Source: Branchiostoma floridae (lineage: Eukaryota; Chordata; Leptocardii; Amphioxiformes; Branchiostomatidae). From it: DNA of 64,000 nucleotides. The stretch is taken from the NCBI RefSeq assembly GCF_000003815.2, contig NC_049991.1, positions 17,976,647 through 18,040,646 of the forward strand, in the 5' to 3' direction. Below, one piece after another: positions 34,601 to 45,821 of this stretch. A program made the position numbers and the translations under genes. Positions within the stretch are counted from its first letter, which is position 1. Each line of letters begins with the position of its first letter. Under the pieces are notes generated by a model. The model was not told where the DNA came from and did not search any database. It saw only the letters and a program-made list of their open reading frames with translations.

Positions 34601-37238
34601 CATCCCGGCACACGAGAAGCAAAGCCCTACCGAACAAGACACCCGCGAGCAAGTCACGCACCCCCACTTCACCAAGTTCGCTGTGCTGAACACACAGCGG
34701 GGGTACCGCCAAGGAGACGTTCTTACTGCAGTCATACAGGCGAGAGACGCCAGTGGAAGACCGAAGACGTACGGTGGAGACTTTTTCCGCGCGAAGCTTG
34801 TCAGTGTCCGGCCTAGAGAGGCCAGTAGCGCTGGGCACGTGACCGACCATGGGAACGGTACCTACACGGTGCAGTTCCCACTGTACTGGACAGGGGAGGC
34901 CAGGGTGAGTGTTCATCTAATAAGCTCTTTCATAGAGTTCACTACGCATGCGTAGGTGACAGGAATTATGGGTAATATGTCAAAGTTGAAAGCCCCATAC
35001 GTAAACATTCCCCCATTTTGCAGGCGCCATTGCGTTCACGACATTGCCAAGCAAATAAAAAACAATGGTGTTTCTACTGTGCTTGTTGATTACAAATTTC
35101 ACTATACGATAGTTCTTGGAAATAAGAATGGTGTAAAGTCCATAAAGCAGCTCACGATGCTGCAAATATTTAAGCTCAAATGTCTGGAAATACCTTTTGA
35201 TGTTTTTATGCCATTTCCCAGGTATCGGTGCAGCTCGTCCATCCAAGCGAAGCTGTGAAGGTTCTGCGGCGCGTGCGGGATGTTCCCGCCAAGAGATCCT
35301 TCACCTGCATGTTCATCGATGCCAAGAGCGGCGACAGGGAGAAGCGGCCGTGTTTTACCGCCCAACCTCCGGAACTGCCGCCTGAGCGACTCTGCGATTT
35401 CTCCAGACACGAAGCCAACGGGACTTGGTTCTGCGAGAAGCCCGAATCTCTGCCCTGTGATGCCATCGTCGCTTGTCGACGCGAGGTCAGCCTGAAGACC
35501 GACCAGCCGACAATTCTGGTGTCAGAGGATGAATGGAAACTCTTTCTCAGGTAGCAAAGTGCCCTACTTTTTATTTTCACTATCCTAATGAAACTTCATG
35601 ACATTATTGTTAGGCTTTGGGTTATTTCAACTTGATAAGGATCTGAGGACTGATCGAAAGCTTGTTGATAAGGGTTCTATTTTGTGCATGGATACAAGGT
35701 TTGAAATTGTAACATAACTATGGAAACCAAGGTTAATGAAGATTGAAGAATAGAGATGATATAAAAGGCATGGCCAAAGCTGTAGTGTTGATAAAAATTA
35801 GGTGTTAACAATAGTCAATACTGACACAAGTTGGCCATGAAAGTTGTAGAAAGTTCTCTCAAAGCTGATAGATACTGGGACGTCTAAGATTTGTCTTTTA
35901 GAAAACTTTTTTCCTGTCCTTACAGTCCGTATGTAGACACGGAGCTGGAACAAGACGACCCAGTTGTGATAAACGTGAAGGAATCGGAACAGCCCCTGAC
36001 CGACCGTCTTCCCGAATGTTCTGGACAAGCACCCGACGCCATGACCAACGGCTACTGGTCCGGCAACGGCTGGAACTCGACGGTCTGCAATGTGCGACAG
36101 TTTACCAGAACGGACATGCGCCGATGTGTTGCCAATAAGACGCTCTACCTACAAGGCGATTCCACCATCAGGAAATGGTTCCAATGGTTCGCCGGGAAGG
36201 AGCAGAGCAGGCATAAGGGAAGCCTGAAAGGAGGTGGGTCAGTCAGTTAGAAAAATAGACCATATGTGTTGTTTAAAACTGTACGACTGCTAGGCAACCT
36301 TGTAAACAAAGATCTCTGTATTCAAGGTATCCGTATCTTGCGTTGCCTGTATAACCTAGTTCGAAAAGCAAACCTCATATATCGGTAGACATGATGCTGT
36401 TCTTGTATATTGTATTGTTGCCAGGGCTAGCCCCTGATAATAGTCTCCGGCTAGTTGGGTAGCCCTGGCTGTATTTCTGTCTATACAGCCGTATGAATAA
36501 AAGAAAATCAAACAAAACTGTTACCTAACACAAAAATAGTTAGTGGAAAACAATCAAATCGGTCTTTGTCTTGGTTTATGGCCATTTTTATTTGCCCAAA
36601 ATTGTCTTCGATTAAAATTTTGATACATTAGTATAAGTTAAAGTTTATCACATTTCCTAGAGAGAATGATTGTGCGTCAATGAAGTATTTATTAGCTACC
36701 ATTTATGTTTTTCGTTCCAGGCCCAGCAATCTTATCGGACAAAGATAGTAACAGCGTGGTGACCTACCGTGCTCACGGCCTGCCCGTACTGGGGTCGGAG
36801 TGGATGAACATCTCCAAAATCAGGTACATCGCGGACGAGCTGGACTCGATCAAAGGCGGTCCAGATACGCTCATAGTTCTGGGCCTGGGGGCACAGTTCA
36901 CTACCGAGCCTATAGAGATGTTTCGGGCTCGGCTCTACGCCATACAGAACGCCATACGCCGTCTTCTCCAGCGCAGTCCCGGCACGCGGGTGTTCGTGAG
37001 AACTGGAACGACGCGAGACCACAAAAGTCAGCGACTCTACCTTCGCGGAAGCGACTGGCTGGCGTATCAGATCGTGCAAGAAATCAGACAGATCTTCGGG
37101 CCTGACAGGAACGCCGTGGTTCTGGACACGTGGGACATGAGCGTGTGCCAGTGGGAGGTGGAAAATCTTCACAACGGAACCGCTATGATGGATGCTCAGA
37201 TGAACATGTTTCTGTCTCACATATGTCCTAAAGCCTAA
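31671..37238 (+). CDS. NXPE family protein (neurexophilin and PC-esterase domains), gene 1
   Basis: Five coding exons: 31671-31778, 34449-34904, 35222-35550, 35926-36233, 36721-37238 (phases 0,0,2,1), 572 residues. All junctions are GT-AG. An acceptor (TTTTGCAG) two bases before the ATG implies a separate 5' leader exon. Residues 5-28 form a signal anchor, so a type II Golgi or secretory membrane protein is likely. Exon 2 gives an acidic linker and the NXPE domain hallmarks YRQGDVLTAVIQARD, GRPKTYGGDFF and DHGNGTYTVQF. Exon 3 continues with VQLVHPSEAVKVL. Exon 4 has NGYWSGNGW and the nucleophile motif GDS near residues 375-377. The C-terminus has DTWDMSVCQW and ENLH where the paralogs have DxxH. 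Human NXPE1 has been reported to O-acetylate sialic acid; activity here is unknown. AATAAA at 37290-37295. Confidence 0.9.
31783..31976. mobile_element. Foldback MITE on the exon-1 donor of NXPE gene 1
   Basis: 194 bp, nearly a perfect hairpin: two arms of about 72 bp (TACTCCCCTCACATGTAGCG... and complement) around a loop of about 50 bp. TAA flanks both sides (31780-31782 and 31977-31979). The left TAA supplies the T of the GT donor and the next two intron bases. Confidence 0.88.
36419..36490. repeat. Short interspersed repeat, copy B
   Basis: Inverted copy of 15693-15764, inside intron 4 of NXPE gene 1 (AGCCCTGGCTGTATTTCTGT). Confidence 0.7.
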
Positions 37239-37369
37239 CAAAATCTTTTTTCCCTAAACCCTACCCGAATCCTTTTTCTCTAAACCCTAAATAAATGTAT
37301 AAATGTAATTTCTCTCAAAATATTTTCCTGGTAACAAATGGCACCTGCTACAAAAAAATTATGTCAAGA

Positions 37370-37912
37370 AAAAGAAATACAAAACAGCAAAATTGAACGT
37401 TCTGCTGGGCAACAGAACCGCTATGACGAATGTCCAGACGAATATGCTTTTGTCTTACATATGTCCAAAGTAGAAAACGTCCACAACGGAACATATGTCC
37501 TAAACCCTTACCAAAATATTTTTTCCTGCCATCAAATCCCATCTGCTACAAAAAATTGCCACATCATGCCCATAAAAAGAAATACAAAAAGCCATCTGCT
37601 GCACAGCGGAATCGCTAAAGGCCCCCTCTCACTTGACGTGCGGCACGCTTGCGGCATTGCTGCGTTCGCAAGATGCTCAACGAATTTCAGAGATAAAGAA
37701 CGAATTTTCTACTTGTTGTGTATTTTGTGGTCTTCTATGTCACACTTTTACGTATTGCGCAATATCTGAATTATAACAAATCGGAGAAAATAACAAAACA
37801 GTACCGCAGTGAACGAACGCAGCAATGCCGCAAGCGTGCCGCACGTCAAGTGAGAGGGGGCCTTAAGATGCCCATATGAATATGCTTTTGTATCACATTT
37901 GTCCCAAGTAGG
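37370..37912 (+). pseudogene. Two degraded copies of the NXPE terminal-exon 3' end
   Basis: About 37400-37475 repeats the end of gene 1 (ACAGAACCGCTATGA, GAATATGCTTTTGTC, ACATATGTCC). A third copy begins near 37600 (GCGGAATCGCTA), is split by the MITE at 37619-37863 and resumes with GATGCCCATATGAATATG...CATTTGTCCC. None is open or spliced. They are local tandem duplicates of the last 60-80 bp of the gene. Confidence 0.6.
37619..37863. mobile_element. MITE family M1, copy A (TAA target duplication)
   Basis: 245 bp with long inverted ends AGGCCCCCTCTCACTTGACG continuing through GTGCGGCACGCTTGCGGCAT. TAA flanks both sides (37616-37618, 37864-37866). PIF/Harbinger-like. Copy B is at 47764-48009. 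Confidence 0.9.
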
Positions 37913-38078
37913 CTATTATGTCAACCCGTAAGTTTCAACAAAGTTTCAACACGCAATGTTTCAACACCCCAAGAAATATTACAGAACCACTCCGCTATTA
38001 ATGATGTAGGTATATTTGGGAGAAACCAGACTTATGAGTATGGTAGAAGAAAAGCGTATCCTGGAAAAAGAACTTTGC

Positions 38079-38228
38079 GACAGACCTGAGTCAGCTAACT
38101 GATGTACCCTATGTGACGGAGACTGTCATGTTCGTATAGAACTGTTTGCCACAGCCGACGCTGTAGGGCTGATATCAATTAGGATTTTACCATCATGGTC
38201 AATATTGACCGAAGGGGGTCATGTATAA
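38079..38228. repeat. Interspersed repeat R3, copy A
   Basis: Shares GTAGGGCTGATATCAATTAG and the order ACAGAC.TGAGTCAG, GAGACTGTCAT, AATATTGACCGAAGG with 52769-52925. Confidence 0.75.
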
Positions 38229-38949
38229 AAAATCAGGTTCAAATGACCAATTTTATGCAGAATTGCCGGCCGAATTTGCCGGAAGGTTATAACCCACCTT
38301 CTCTACTTGTCTTTAGTTATGTTCGAATTGTTTTTGTAATATGATCTCACAATGATCATCTTAAATCTTTATTGGCAAACTCCCACAAAGGACATTAAAA
38401 GTGGAGGCATAGATAAGATAACGTAAAAGAAAGTTTATCAACGTAAAAAAGATATCTTTCACAGATAGTCTATGGTCAATAATCGGTGTCACAACGATGA
38501 CTAGTTATGTTTATTTTAATCGACTTGTGGCAGAATAAGATAAAAAGATATGACAATCTTAGAAGAATTTTAATCTTAGAAATGGCTCCAAAATTATAGG
38601 AGGATAAATGAAAGTGCTACGTATATATGGGTACTAAGAATGTGTACAAATTTGCTGCTGGTTTGCCTATTGGGTTATGGTTTAATATGGATTGTTCCTG
38701 GTCAGGCAACTAGATTATGATATCATAATTATAGTAAATAATTGGTTATGGTCGACCAGTCGGATTGTGGCTTGATATTGATACATGATTTTTGAAAATT
38801 CTCAATAAAGATTCCTGTTGAGAAATTCATGCCCCGAAGACGAGTTCTGAGACCTTGCAGAAGGTCTTTGATTAGCGTTATTTATTCTCTAGCCAAATGA
38901 AATGTATTTTGCATGCCCCAAATCATAAGAATCTAGTTTTCCCTTGTCA

Positions 38950-39290
38950 AATTATCCTCTTTCAAAGATTTTAGTGAATAGAAATACCCCTGCAGTTCTA
39001 GTATAAAAAAAATCGGATATCAAAACAAAAGCCATCTTTAAAAAAAAAGATCAAGAGAAAAATATGTCCAGGACAAACAATACAAACAAGCATAAATTCT
39101 GTTTCCGTACCAAGGAAAGCCAATCCCAAGACCCACACACATACCAGTCACATTGCAGTCCATCCAGAACTTCTTACTTTATGCAACAAACATGTGAAAA
39201 TTTGAAAACATACACACACAAATACACAGACACATCCACTCACGGGTTTAGTTATACATTCTTTGTCATCGAGGTGATAAACCATTTGAC
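38950..39290. repeat. Interspersed repeat, copy B
   Basis: Diverged copy of 19266-19622 (CCCCTGCAGTTCTAG, GTCCATCCAGAACTTCT). Confidence 0.45.
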
Positions 39291-40476
39291 CTGTCACAAT
39301 ATTCTTCGGGAGATTAAGATGTTAAACTGGTTTTTGCTCCAGGCCAAAAATGCCACCGAGGGTGAAAGGGCAAGGTTTAAAGTAGTCAGAGCGGTCGGTA
39401 ATGAAAGAGTGTTAACTATCTGTATCTGTATAGCCGGTATAACCAACCTTCGGCGTAACACGCAAGTTTCGTAGGTGTGCCACCAGCTGGTTATATTACG
39501 CTGAGCGACGTACGCGTGTCACACCTAACCTTTGCACATTTGACTGCAAATGTGTAAAGCTATATCTAGTGAGGATGCCTCTACTGTACTTGATGGCGAC
39601 GAGTTCCACTGTACGATTGCTTTTGGACAGTAAAAATATCTTATACAACACCTCTGTATGATGGACCTCTGAGGATATATAATGTTAATCTGACAAGTTC
39701 AATTTTCAAACTGAAGGCTCCAGTTTTATATCGGAAATTCCCGTCGTAAGCACGTCATGTCATCACGTCACCACTTTATTTGATACGCACGGCTGCACCA
39801 GTTAATTTGTGCAGCACGTTGCTCCACAGGTTTCTCATGGCCAGGTTAATTACTAGGTGACCTCTGATTATCTGTAAAGGTCGGGAAACAATGGGGCTGC
39901 TTAAGGAGTTAACAGTATGTTTAACCTTACAAAACCTGTTTAAAAACACACAATTTACAATTTCAATTGGAACTCCATGCGTAATATATCATTTCAAATT
40001 ATTGTATGGATGCATGAACTGAATATTATTCATTAGGATCCAGATTTCTCAATGAAGACGTCTTCGATTAACCTCATATTTAGCCTTTTGCAGAAAATAT
40101 ACCTACTTTGAACATTTTATCACAGGACATGTTGTTAGCAACAGAAGCATACACGTGTGTGGACAACGTTTTGTGCCAACTTTCATGACCATTCATGACA
40201 CTAGAGCGTAAGGTATGGATACACTGGTTACCTTTAATCTCTGTTACGTTACCATACTGTAATTTACATGTATCAATACAGCAGTGAGTTGTCACTATTA
40301 TGTGCGTTTTGACTTTATGACTATGTTAAATATGCTGTTCAAAGGTTTCAGAAGGCAAATACGTGTATCTAATTATTCCAAGATGCTAACAGATGGTATG
40401 TATGTATATGTCTGATGTTAACGTAGCAGAACAATTTATATTCTTATGTAACCACGTCTGTTGTTGACAGGTAGAG

Positions 40477-43454
40477 ATGACCTACTCTCGAAGGCTGGGA
40501 GCGTTTGTAGTGCTCATCGCCTTCAACATTGTTGTGTTTCTAGCATTGGTAAGTTATTTCAAACGTTCGTGAGTGAATATGTAAAAATCTGCTGATAGCT
40601 CTTCTTGGTATTAATGATTTTAATAAGCGGACGGGTTTTTTAGTAGTCTGTTTCAAAATATATTTATTCATGATATTAAAAGATCTATAAAACACAAGTT
40701 TGCAATGTAGTCAAAGTATAGTTACAATATATTAAACATTATAAGATAGTCTGTGAATAAAACTGTGAATAAAATGTGTTTTTCCTCCTGTTCATACAGC
40801 ATGTGACCTTCTACTCTTCGAGTCGAGCACATTTTCTGACACAAAAGCGAGGTCACTTAATTGGACGGGTTAATAGCCGCCTGGCCCTGGAGCGAGTTAC
40901 ACACACAAACAGCACCACGTTTGTAGTGCTCGGCAGAGAGCGGGAGTACCGCCAAGGGGACGTTCTTACTGCAGTCATACAGGCGAGAGACGCCGGTGGA
41001 AGACCGAAGACGTACGGAGGAGACTTTTTCCGCGCGAAGCTCGTCAGTGTCCGGCCCAGGGAGGCGAGTAGCGCTGGGCACGTGACCGACCATGGGAACG
41101 GTACCTACACGGTGCAGTTCCCACTGTACTTCGTAGGGGGCGTCAAGGTAAGTGTTAAGCAACCTCATTTCTAACTTCTTGAAACTGACGAATGGTAGTG
41201 ACTATCGTTTGTTGATAACGGAGAGGTCTGTCAGCATATGATAACTAGAAAACGCTATGGTGGATTGTTATGACATTTTATGTTTGGGTAGGACTTCATA
41301 GGTTCTTGAAATGATCGGATTATAAGCCCCATAGCGGCTTGTTATGGTACTGCAGCATAACGTCCGGTTTCATATTTTGTATCTTCCATGAATCTGTCAT
41401 ACTGTTGGGTCGGCTCAAAGGTCATTTTTGCTTGTCACTGATAATCATAAGCTGCTATAAATATTTAAAAAAAACTGTCCTGCACATACTGTGTATGTAT
41501 ACGGTCATACTATTTGAGTCTCGCATCTAATCAGCCGATATGCCCGATGTCAAATGACATCACAATGACGTCACTTGGCTGTATCTATAATAAAAAGAAA
41601 TGTCATTCATCGAAGGTGTCGATCGAACTCGTGCACCCTAGCGAGGCAGTGAAGATACTGCGGTGCATACGAGAGGTCCCTGCAAAGAGAGGGTACGAAT
41701 GTATCTTCATAGACTTCCAGCGGGGCACCCGAGAGGAACGACCATGTTTCACCTCTCAACCTCCGGGACGGCCACCGCACCAACTGTGCGATCTGTCCAG
41801 AAAGGAGGCGAACGGGACTTGGTTCTGCGAGAGACCGGACTCTTTGCCGTGCTCTGCTATCGCAGCATGTCGTCGAAACGTGACCGAGAAGGGAAAGGGG
41901 TCATCGACAAGACTTGATGTAGCGTCAGAAGACGAAATGAAACTCTTTCGAAAGTAAGAAAAACTCTATTCATTCTGATTTCTGCTGCATGCATAAATCA
42001 ACACTAAATATATGATATTGTTATTAGACGTTTTCACTAACGAAATAAAAAAATGACAAGAAACTAGCTGCTAGCCTGGGTAAGATTTTTCGTTGTAACC
42101 GTTGACTCAATCGGTCCGTCGCTGGCAAGCGAAAGGATTGAGCCAGCGGTTACAACGATGGTACCCATGCTAACTAGCTTCAACGCCGTTCAGAATAACA
42201 AAGTCAAATGACAGTTTTATGATTTCACAAAGTTATCTTGATGTAAGAAATAAGTTTATGCCTTTTAATAGACTTTTTTATCTTCTTACAGACCGTATGT
42301 AGAATCAGAGCCTCTGAAACAGGACAGCCCAAGACCCATAGATGTCAAGGAATCAGTATCGCCCATCTTCCACAGTCTTCCCGCATGTTCTGGGAACTCA
42401 CGCGAAGTTTTCGGTCATGGTTACTGGTCCGGCAACGTCTGGAAATCCTCAATCTGTAGAGTTAGACAGTTTACAAGGACGGACGCGCGAAATTGTCTCG
42501 TCAATAGGACAATTTACATACAAGGGGATTCAACCATCAGACAGTGGTTCTTATGGTTGGCGGCGGGACACAGCAAGGGAAGCCTCAAACCAGGTAAAGT
42601 AATATATATAACGTTACATATACACTCCAAAATTAAAAAAGAACATGATCCTAGTTTTCTGCCTTTGTTATGTTCCGGCGCACTAACGCGTGAGTTTTCA
42701 GCACAGTGACACAAAGTCGTTTTAATGTACTCAAAGTCTGTATCCCGCTCCACGTCACAGGAGTTGATAGGCCTTTGTGTAGAAGGTCTCCCCCACCCTT
42801 CGCAACGAAATACTAACTGTAAACTCGGTATGCGGATGTTTTTTTCCTTGTGTCCAACAAATCTTAGCCGACAACATGTTATCTATGATCAAAAATGAGT
42901 TATTGTTTTAGGTCTCGCTCGTATGCTTTGTTGTTCCAGGCCCTGCAATTGCTGTCAACAAAGAACTGAACGTCGCTGTTCACTACCGTTCTCACGGCCT
43001 CCCCGTATTGGGATCGCAGTGGATGAACATCTCCCGAATCAGATACGTTGTAGACGAGGTAGACTCCATCCATGGCGGCCCAAACACGGTCATAGTTCTG
43101 GGTCTATGGGCTCACTTTACGGCTGAACCTCTAGAGATGTTTCGGGCTCGACTCTACGCCATCCAGAACGCCATACGTCGTCTTCTCCAGCGCAGTCCCG
43201 GCACGCGGGTGTTCGTGAGGACTGGAACGACGCGAGAACACAAAGGCATGTCCTTCTACCTGCGCGGAAGCGACTGGCTGGCGTATCAGATCACACAAGA
43301 AATCAGAAAGATCTTCGGGCCTGATAGGAGCGTGGTTGTGTTGGACACGTGGGACATGAGCGTGTGCCAGTGGGAAGCTGATGATGTTCACCCGGGACCT
43401 GCTATGGTAGACAGTCAGATGAACATGCTACTGTCTCATATATGCCCCGAGTAG
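40477..43454 (+). CDS. NXPE family protein, gene 2
   Basis: Five coding exons: 40477-40548, 40800-41147, 41616-41953, 42292-42593, 42940-43454, with the same phases as gene 1 (0,0,2,1), 524 residues. An acceptor (TTGTTGACAG) six bases before the ATG implies a leader exon. The signal anchor spans residues 7-24. The acidic linker of gene 1 is absent. Exon 2 holds REYRQGDVLTAVIQARD and GRPKTYGGDFF; exon 3 holds ELVHPSEAVKIL and conserved Cys; exon 4 holds GYWSGNVW and YIQGDSTIRQW; exon 5 ends with DTWDMSVCQWEADDVHPG and LLSHICPE. The GDS and DxxH (DDVH) of the PC-esterase fold are both present, so this copy could be catalytically competent. The exon-3 acceptor has a weak pyrimidine tract. No clear AATAAA close to the stop. 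Confidence 0.9.
42071..42171. mobile_element. hAT-like foldback MITE in NXPE gene 2 intron 3
   Basis: About 100 bp with inverted halves (TCGTTGTAACCG...CGGTTACAACGA) and ends containing TAGCCTGG. It is flanked by ACTAGCT on both sides, consistent with an imperfectly read 8-bp duplication. Ends are approximate. Confidence 0.6.
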
Positions 43455-45117
43455 GGAAATCTAATATCAAATATATATTAAGCAAGCACAATCAGACACT
43501 ACGTTACCTCTCATAGCAAAGAGTTGATAAGTGATTTAAAAACACGAAGAAGACTCGATGAATGTTCCATGTCCATGGTTTAGCCCTCTTCAGGTTTGGA
43601 TGACCAATCCCTTAGAGCACGTGACCTCGCGTGACGTCAGGAATTGGTGAAGGTGCAGGGATGTTTTACCCACCCGGTACCCCCGTCTCTGTTTGGCAAT
43701 GCCTGTGTTTTTGTTATACTCTGAAAAATCACTGTTTGATGGTGAATCATTACGATATTCTTATTGTTTATGTTGACAGTTTGAGATTAAAGAAAACAGA
43801 CTACTTGCTGCTTGGAAGCAGATGATATTTGTTTGATATATCGTTCAGCTCTACAGAAGATTGTGAGGCCTATGACGTCGCATATAGGGTATGGCTTTTC
43901 GTAATAAGAAGACCGATAGTATGTTTTCCCAATCACCGAAGTCTTTTGACCGGAGCGCCACCGTCAGGGAAATCATACCGCCTAAATCGTTTTTGTTGTT
44001 GTTTTCGCCCACCTTCCATTAGGCTTTAAAATCCCACCTGATCTTCCTGACTATCTCTAAACAAACTCATACACTTACTCCAAATGTTCTTCAAGCAATG
44101 ACTGTTATAAAAGTAAGGTACATACCTACATATTTTCGGCGGCTAACAGTCCATCTTGCTCAGGAGAGTGACCTAGTCTCGATCTCGCGAGAGAGCACGA
44201 GACTAGGTCAGGCTTGCGTAGATATACTATACAAGTATTGTGCACAGCTTTGGTATAGTCACAGTCAAACTCAAACTCATTTATTTATTTAGCCAGGTGA
44301 CGGAGAATAACGGAGAGAGAGATGGAAAATTACGTCACGTATAACAACATACCCATCCATATGCCTTCCAAATCCTGACATACCAGGCAAGTTTTGATTG
44401 CAACAGCTTAACGTTACTCTCCGTACAGTCACGTATCGAAGCCTGTGGCGCTAGGTGGCGAAAGCTAGCTAACGCACACGGTCAACACGTGCCTTCGAGC
44501 CTGAGCCAAACAATATCAACATGCATATGAAGGGGGCACTGAGAACTTCTCTTTTCCTTAATTTATGTGTCTATCGCAGTTTTAATGAGATGTTCATCAG
44601 AGGAGAGGGTTTTGCGTTGAGAATCCCAGTTATTTACGATCATGGCTGCTGATTACATATTCTGCCAAGGGAGGCTACAATAACCTTCTTGATTTCTGGT
44701 TGCCTAATAACCTTGCCCCAGTCACCTGATACGACCCTCCAAAATGGGGGGATCTTTCGCAATCAGATGGCTTTTATTATTACATGTAAAATAGAACATT
44801 TTTTTAGTTCAGAGCTGCAGGTCCCACGTGAATAAAAGAGATGTACAATCATGTGTATTGTTTTACCTGCGTGACATAATCTCCCCCACTGTGACGGAAG
44901 GTAGGTCACCCTGTGTGAACAGCTTCACACTCCCAGTCACCCATGGAGTCAGGTGTTGGGCTGGGGTGTAACCTAATCTGTCTGTTACACACAAGAACGA
45001 CTTGAAACGTCAACAGCTCCCTCCGCGACGTGTGTACTCCATGGACATTTTCACGTTGATTTACCTGTACGCACGTAGAACAAGGCGGTGTAATTCGGGC
45101 TCAGTCATTCGAAAGAC
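43455..45117. other. Spacer between NXPE genes 2 and 3
   Basis: No coding exon seen. It contains a short palindrome at 44166-44208 (TGACCTAGTCTCG and complement) and an A/T-rich ATTTATTTATTT string near 44279 that could be a retroelement tail. Confidence 0.45.
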
Positions 45118-45150
45118 ATGCAGGCGTGGCCGGCTAAGGAAGAAAATGCG
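45118..45150 (+). other. Possible 5' leader exon end of NXPE gene 3
   Basis: A strong donor (AATGCG|GTAAGT) ends at 45150, upstream of the acceptor (TTGTTGACAG) at 45819. Joining them puts ATG 45118 in frame with a TAA two bases before the true ATG. It would then be a leader exon with an 11-codon upstream reading frame. Suggestive only. Confidence 0.3.
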
Positions 45151-45821
45151 GTAAGTCGTCCTTTTTCTGTTTAGAGCAAACCCTAAATGTAGGTACACGA
45201 TTGAAACAGTAAAAGACTAATCATGTACAAATACATCTGTTACAATTGTTTTAAGAGGAGGGAGGCATGTAAACGATAGATTTACTGGTACATAGCAAAT
45301 CTGTAGTTGTTCTGTTGCTCCAATAATTAAATGACAGCACTACAAGTAGTGGTATTCTACGTTTAGTGTCTAACGGCAACGTAATAGTATAAATACTGCA
45401 TTTAGTCCATGTAAGCAAAACATGCATATAAAATTATTGTTGGAAATACTGTATGTTAGTCATGGGGAACACTTGACTCTCTGACTGTTAGAAATTTAAA
45501 AAAAGAATAGCTTTGGTTGGGGTTAGGTTAAACATTGTTATATGTAAGAAAATCCTTCGACAGACAGTGAAGCAAGATCCATTTCTGCGAAGCAATACAG
45601 CGCTCATCATGTTACCAACTTGTTCCCGATCCTTGATGCTAATCAACATAGGTGAACCAAATTTTAAAACAGGCATAATGTTCTTGTTCTCAATAATACT
45701 TTACTGCTTCTCGTATGTTTTAGATTCATTGTTTTGTCCTTGGCCCCTGGCTTTTTCGTGACCCTACATGACCTCTGGTTACCTCTCTGTTATTTGTCCT
45801 TTTATTTTTTTGTTGACAGTA

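Larger units (their letters stand above)
37913..40476. other. Spacer between NXPE genes 1 and 2
   Basis: AT-rich, with two interspersed repeats (38079-38228 and 38950-39290). The 136-codon reading frame at 39064-39474 covers the second repeat and adjacent DNA and shows no protein features. No gene seen; a 5' leader exon for gene 2 is expected but not located. Confidence 0.45.

Noticed and set aside
37230-37300. Repeated CCCTAAA strings after NXPE gene 1 as telomere-like DNA
   Set aside because: Only two or three imperfect occurrences in a short UTR repeat; no array.
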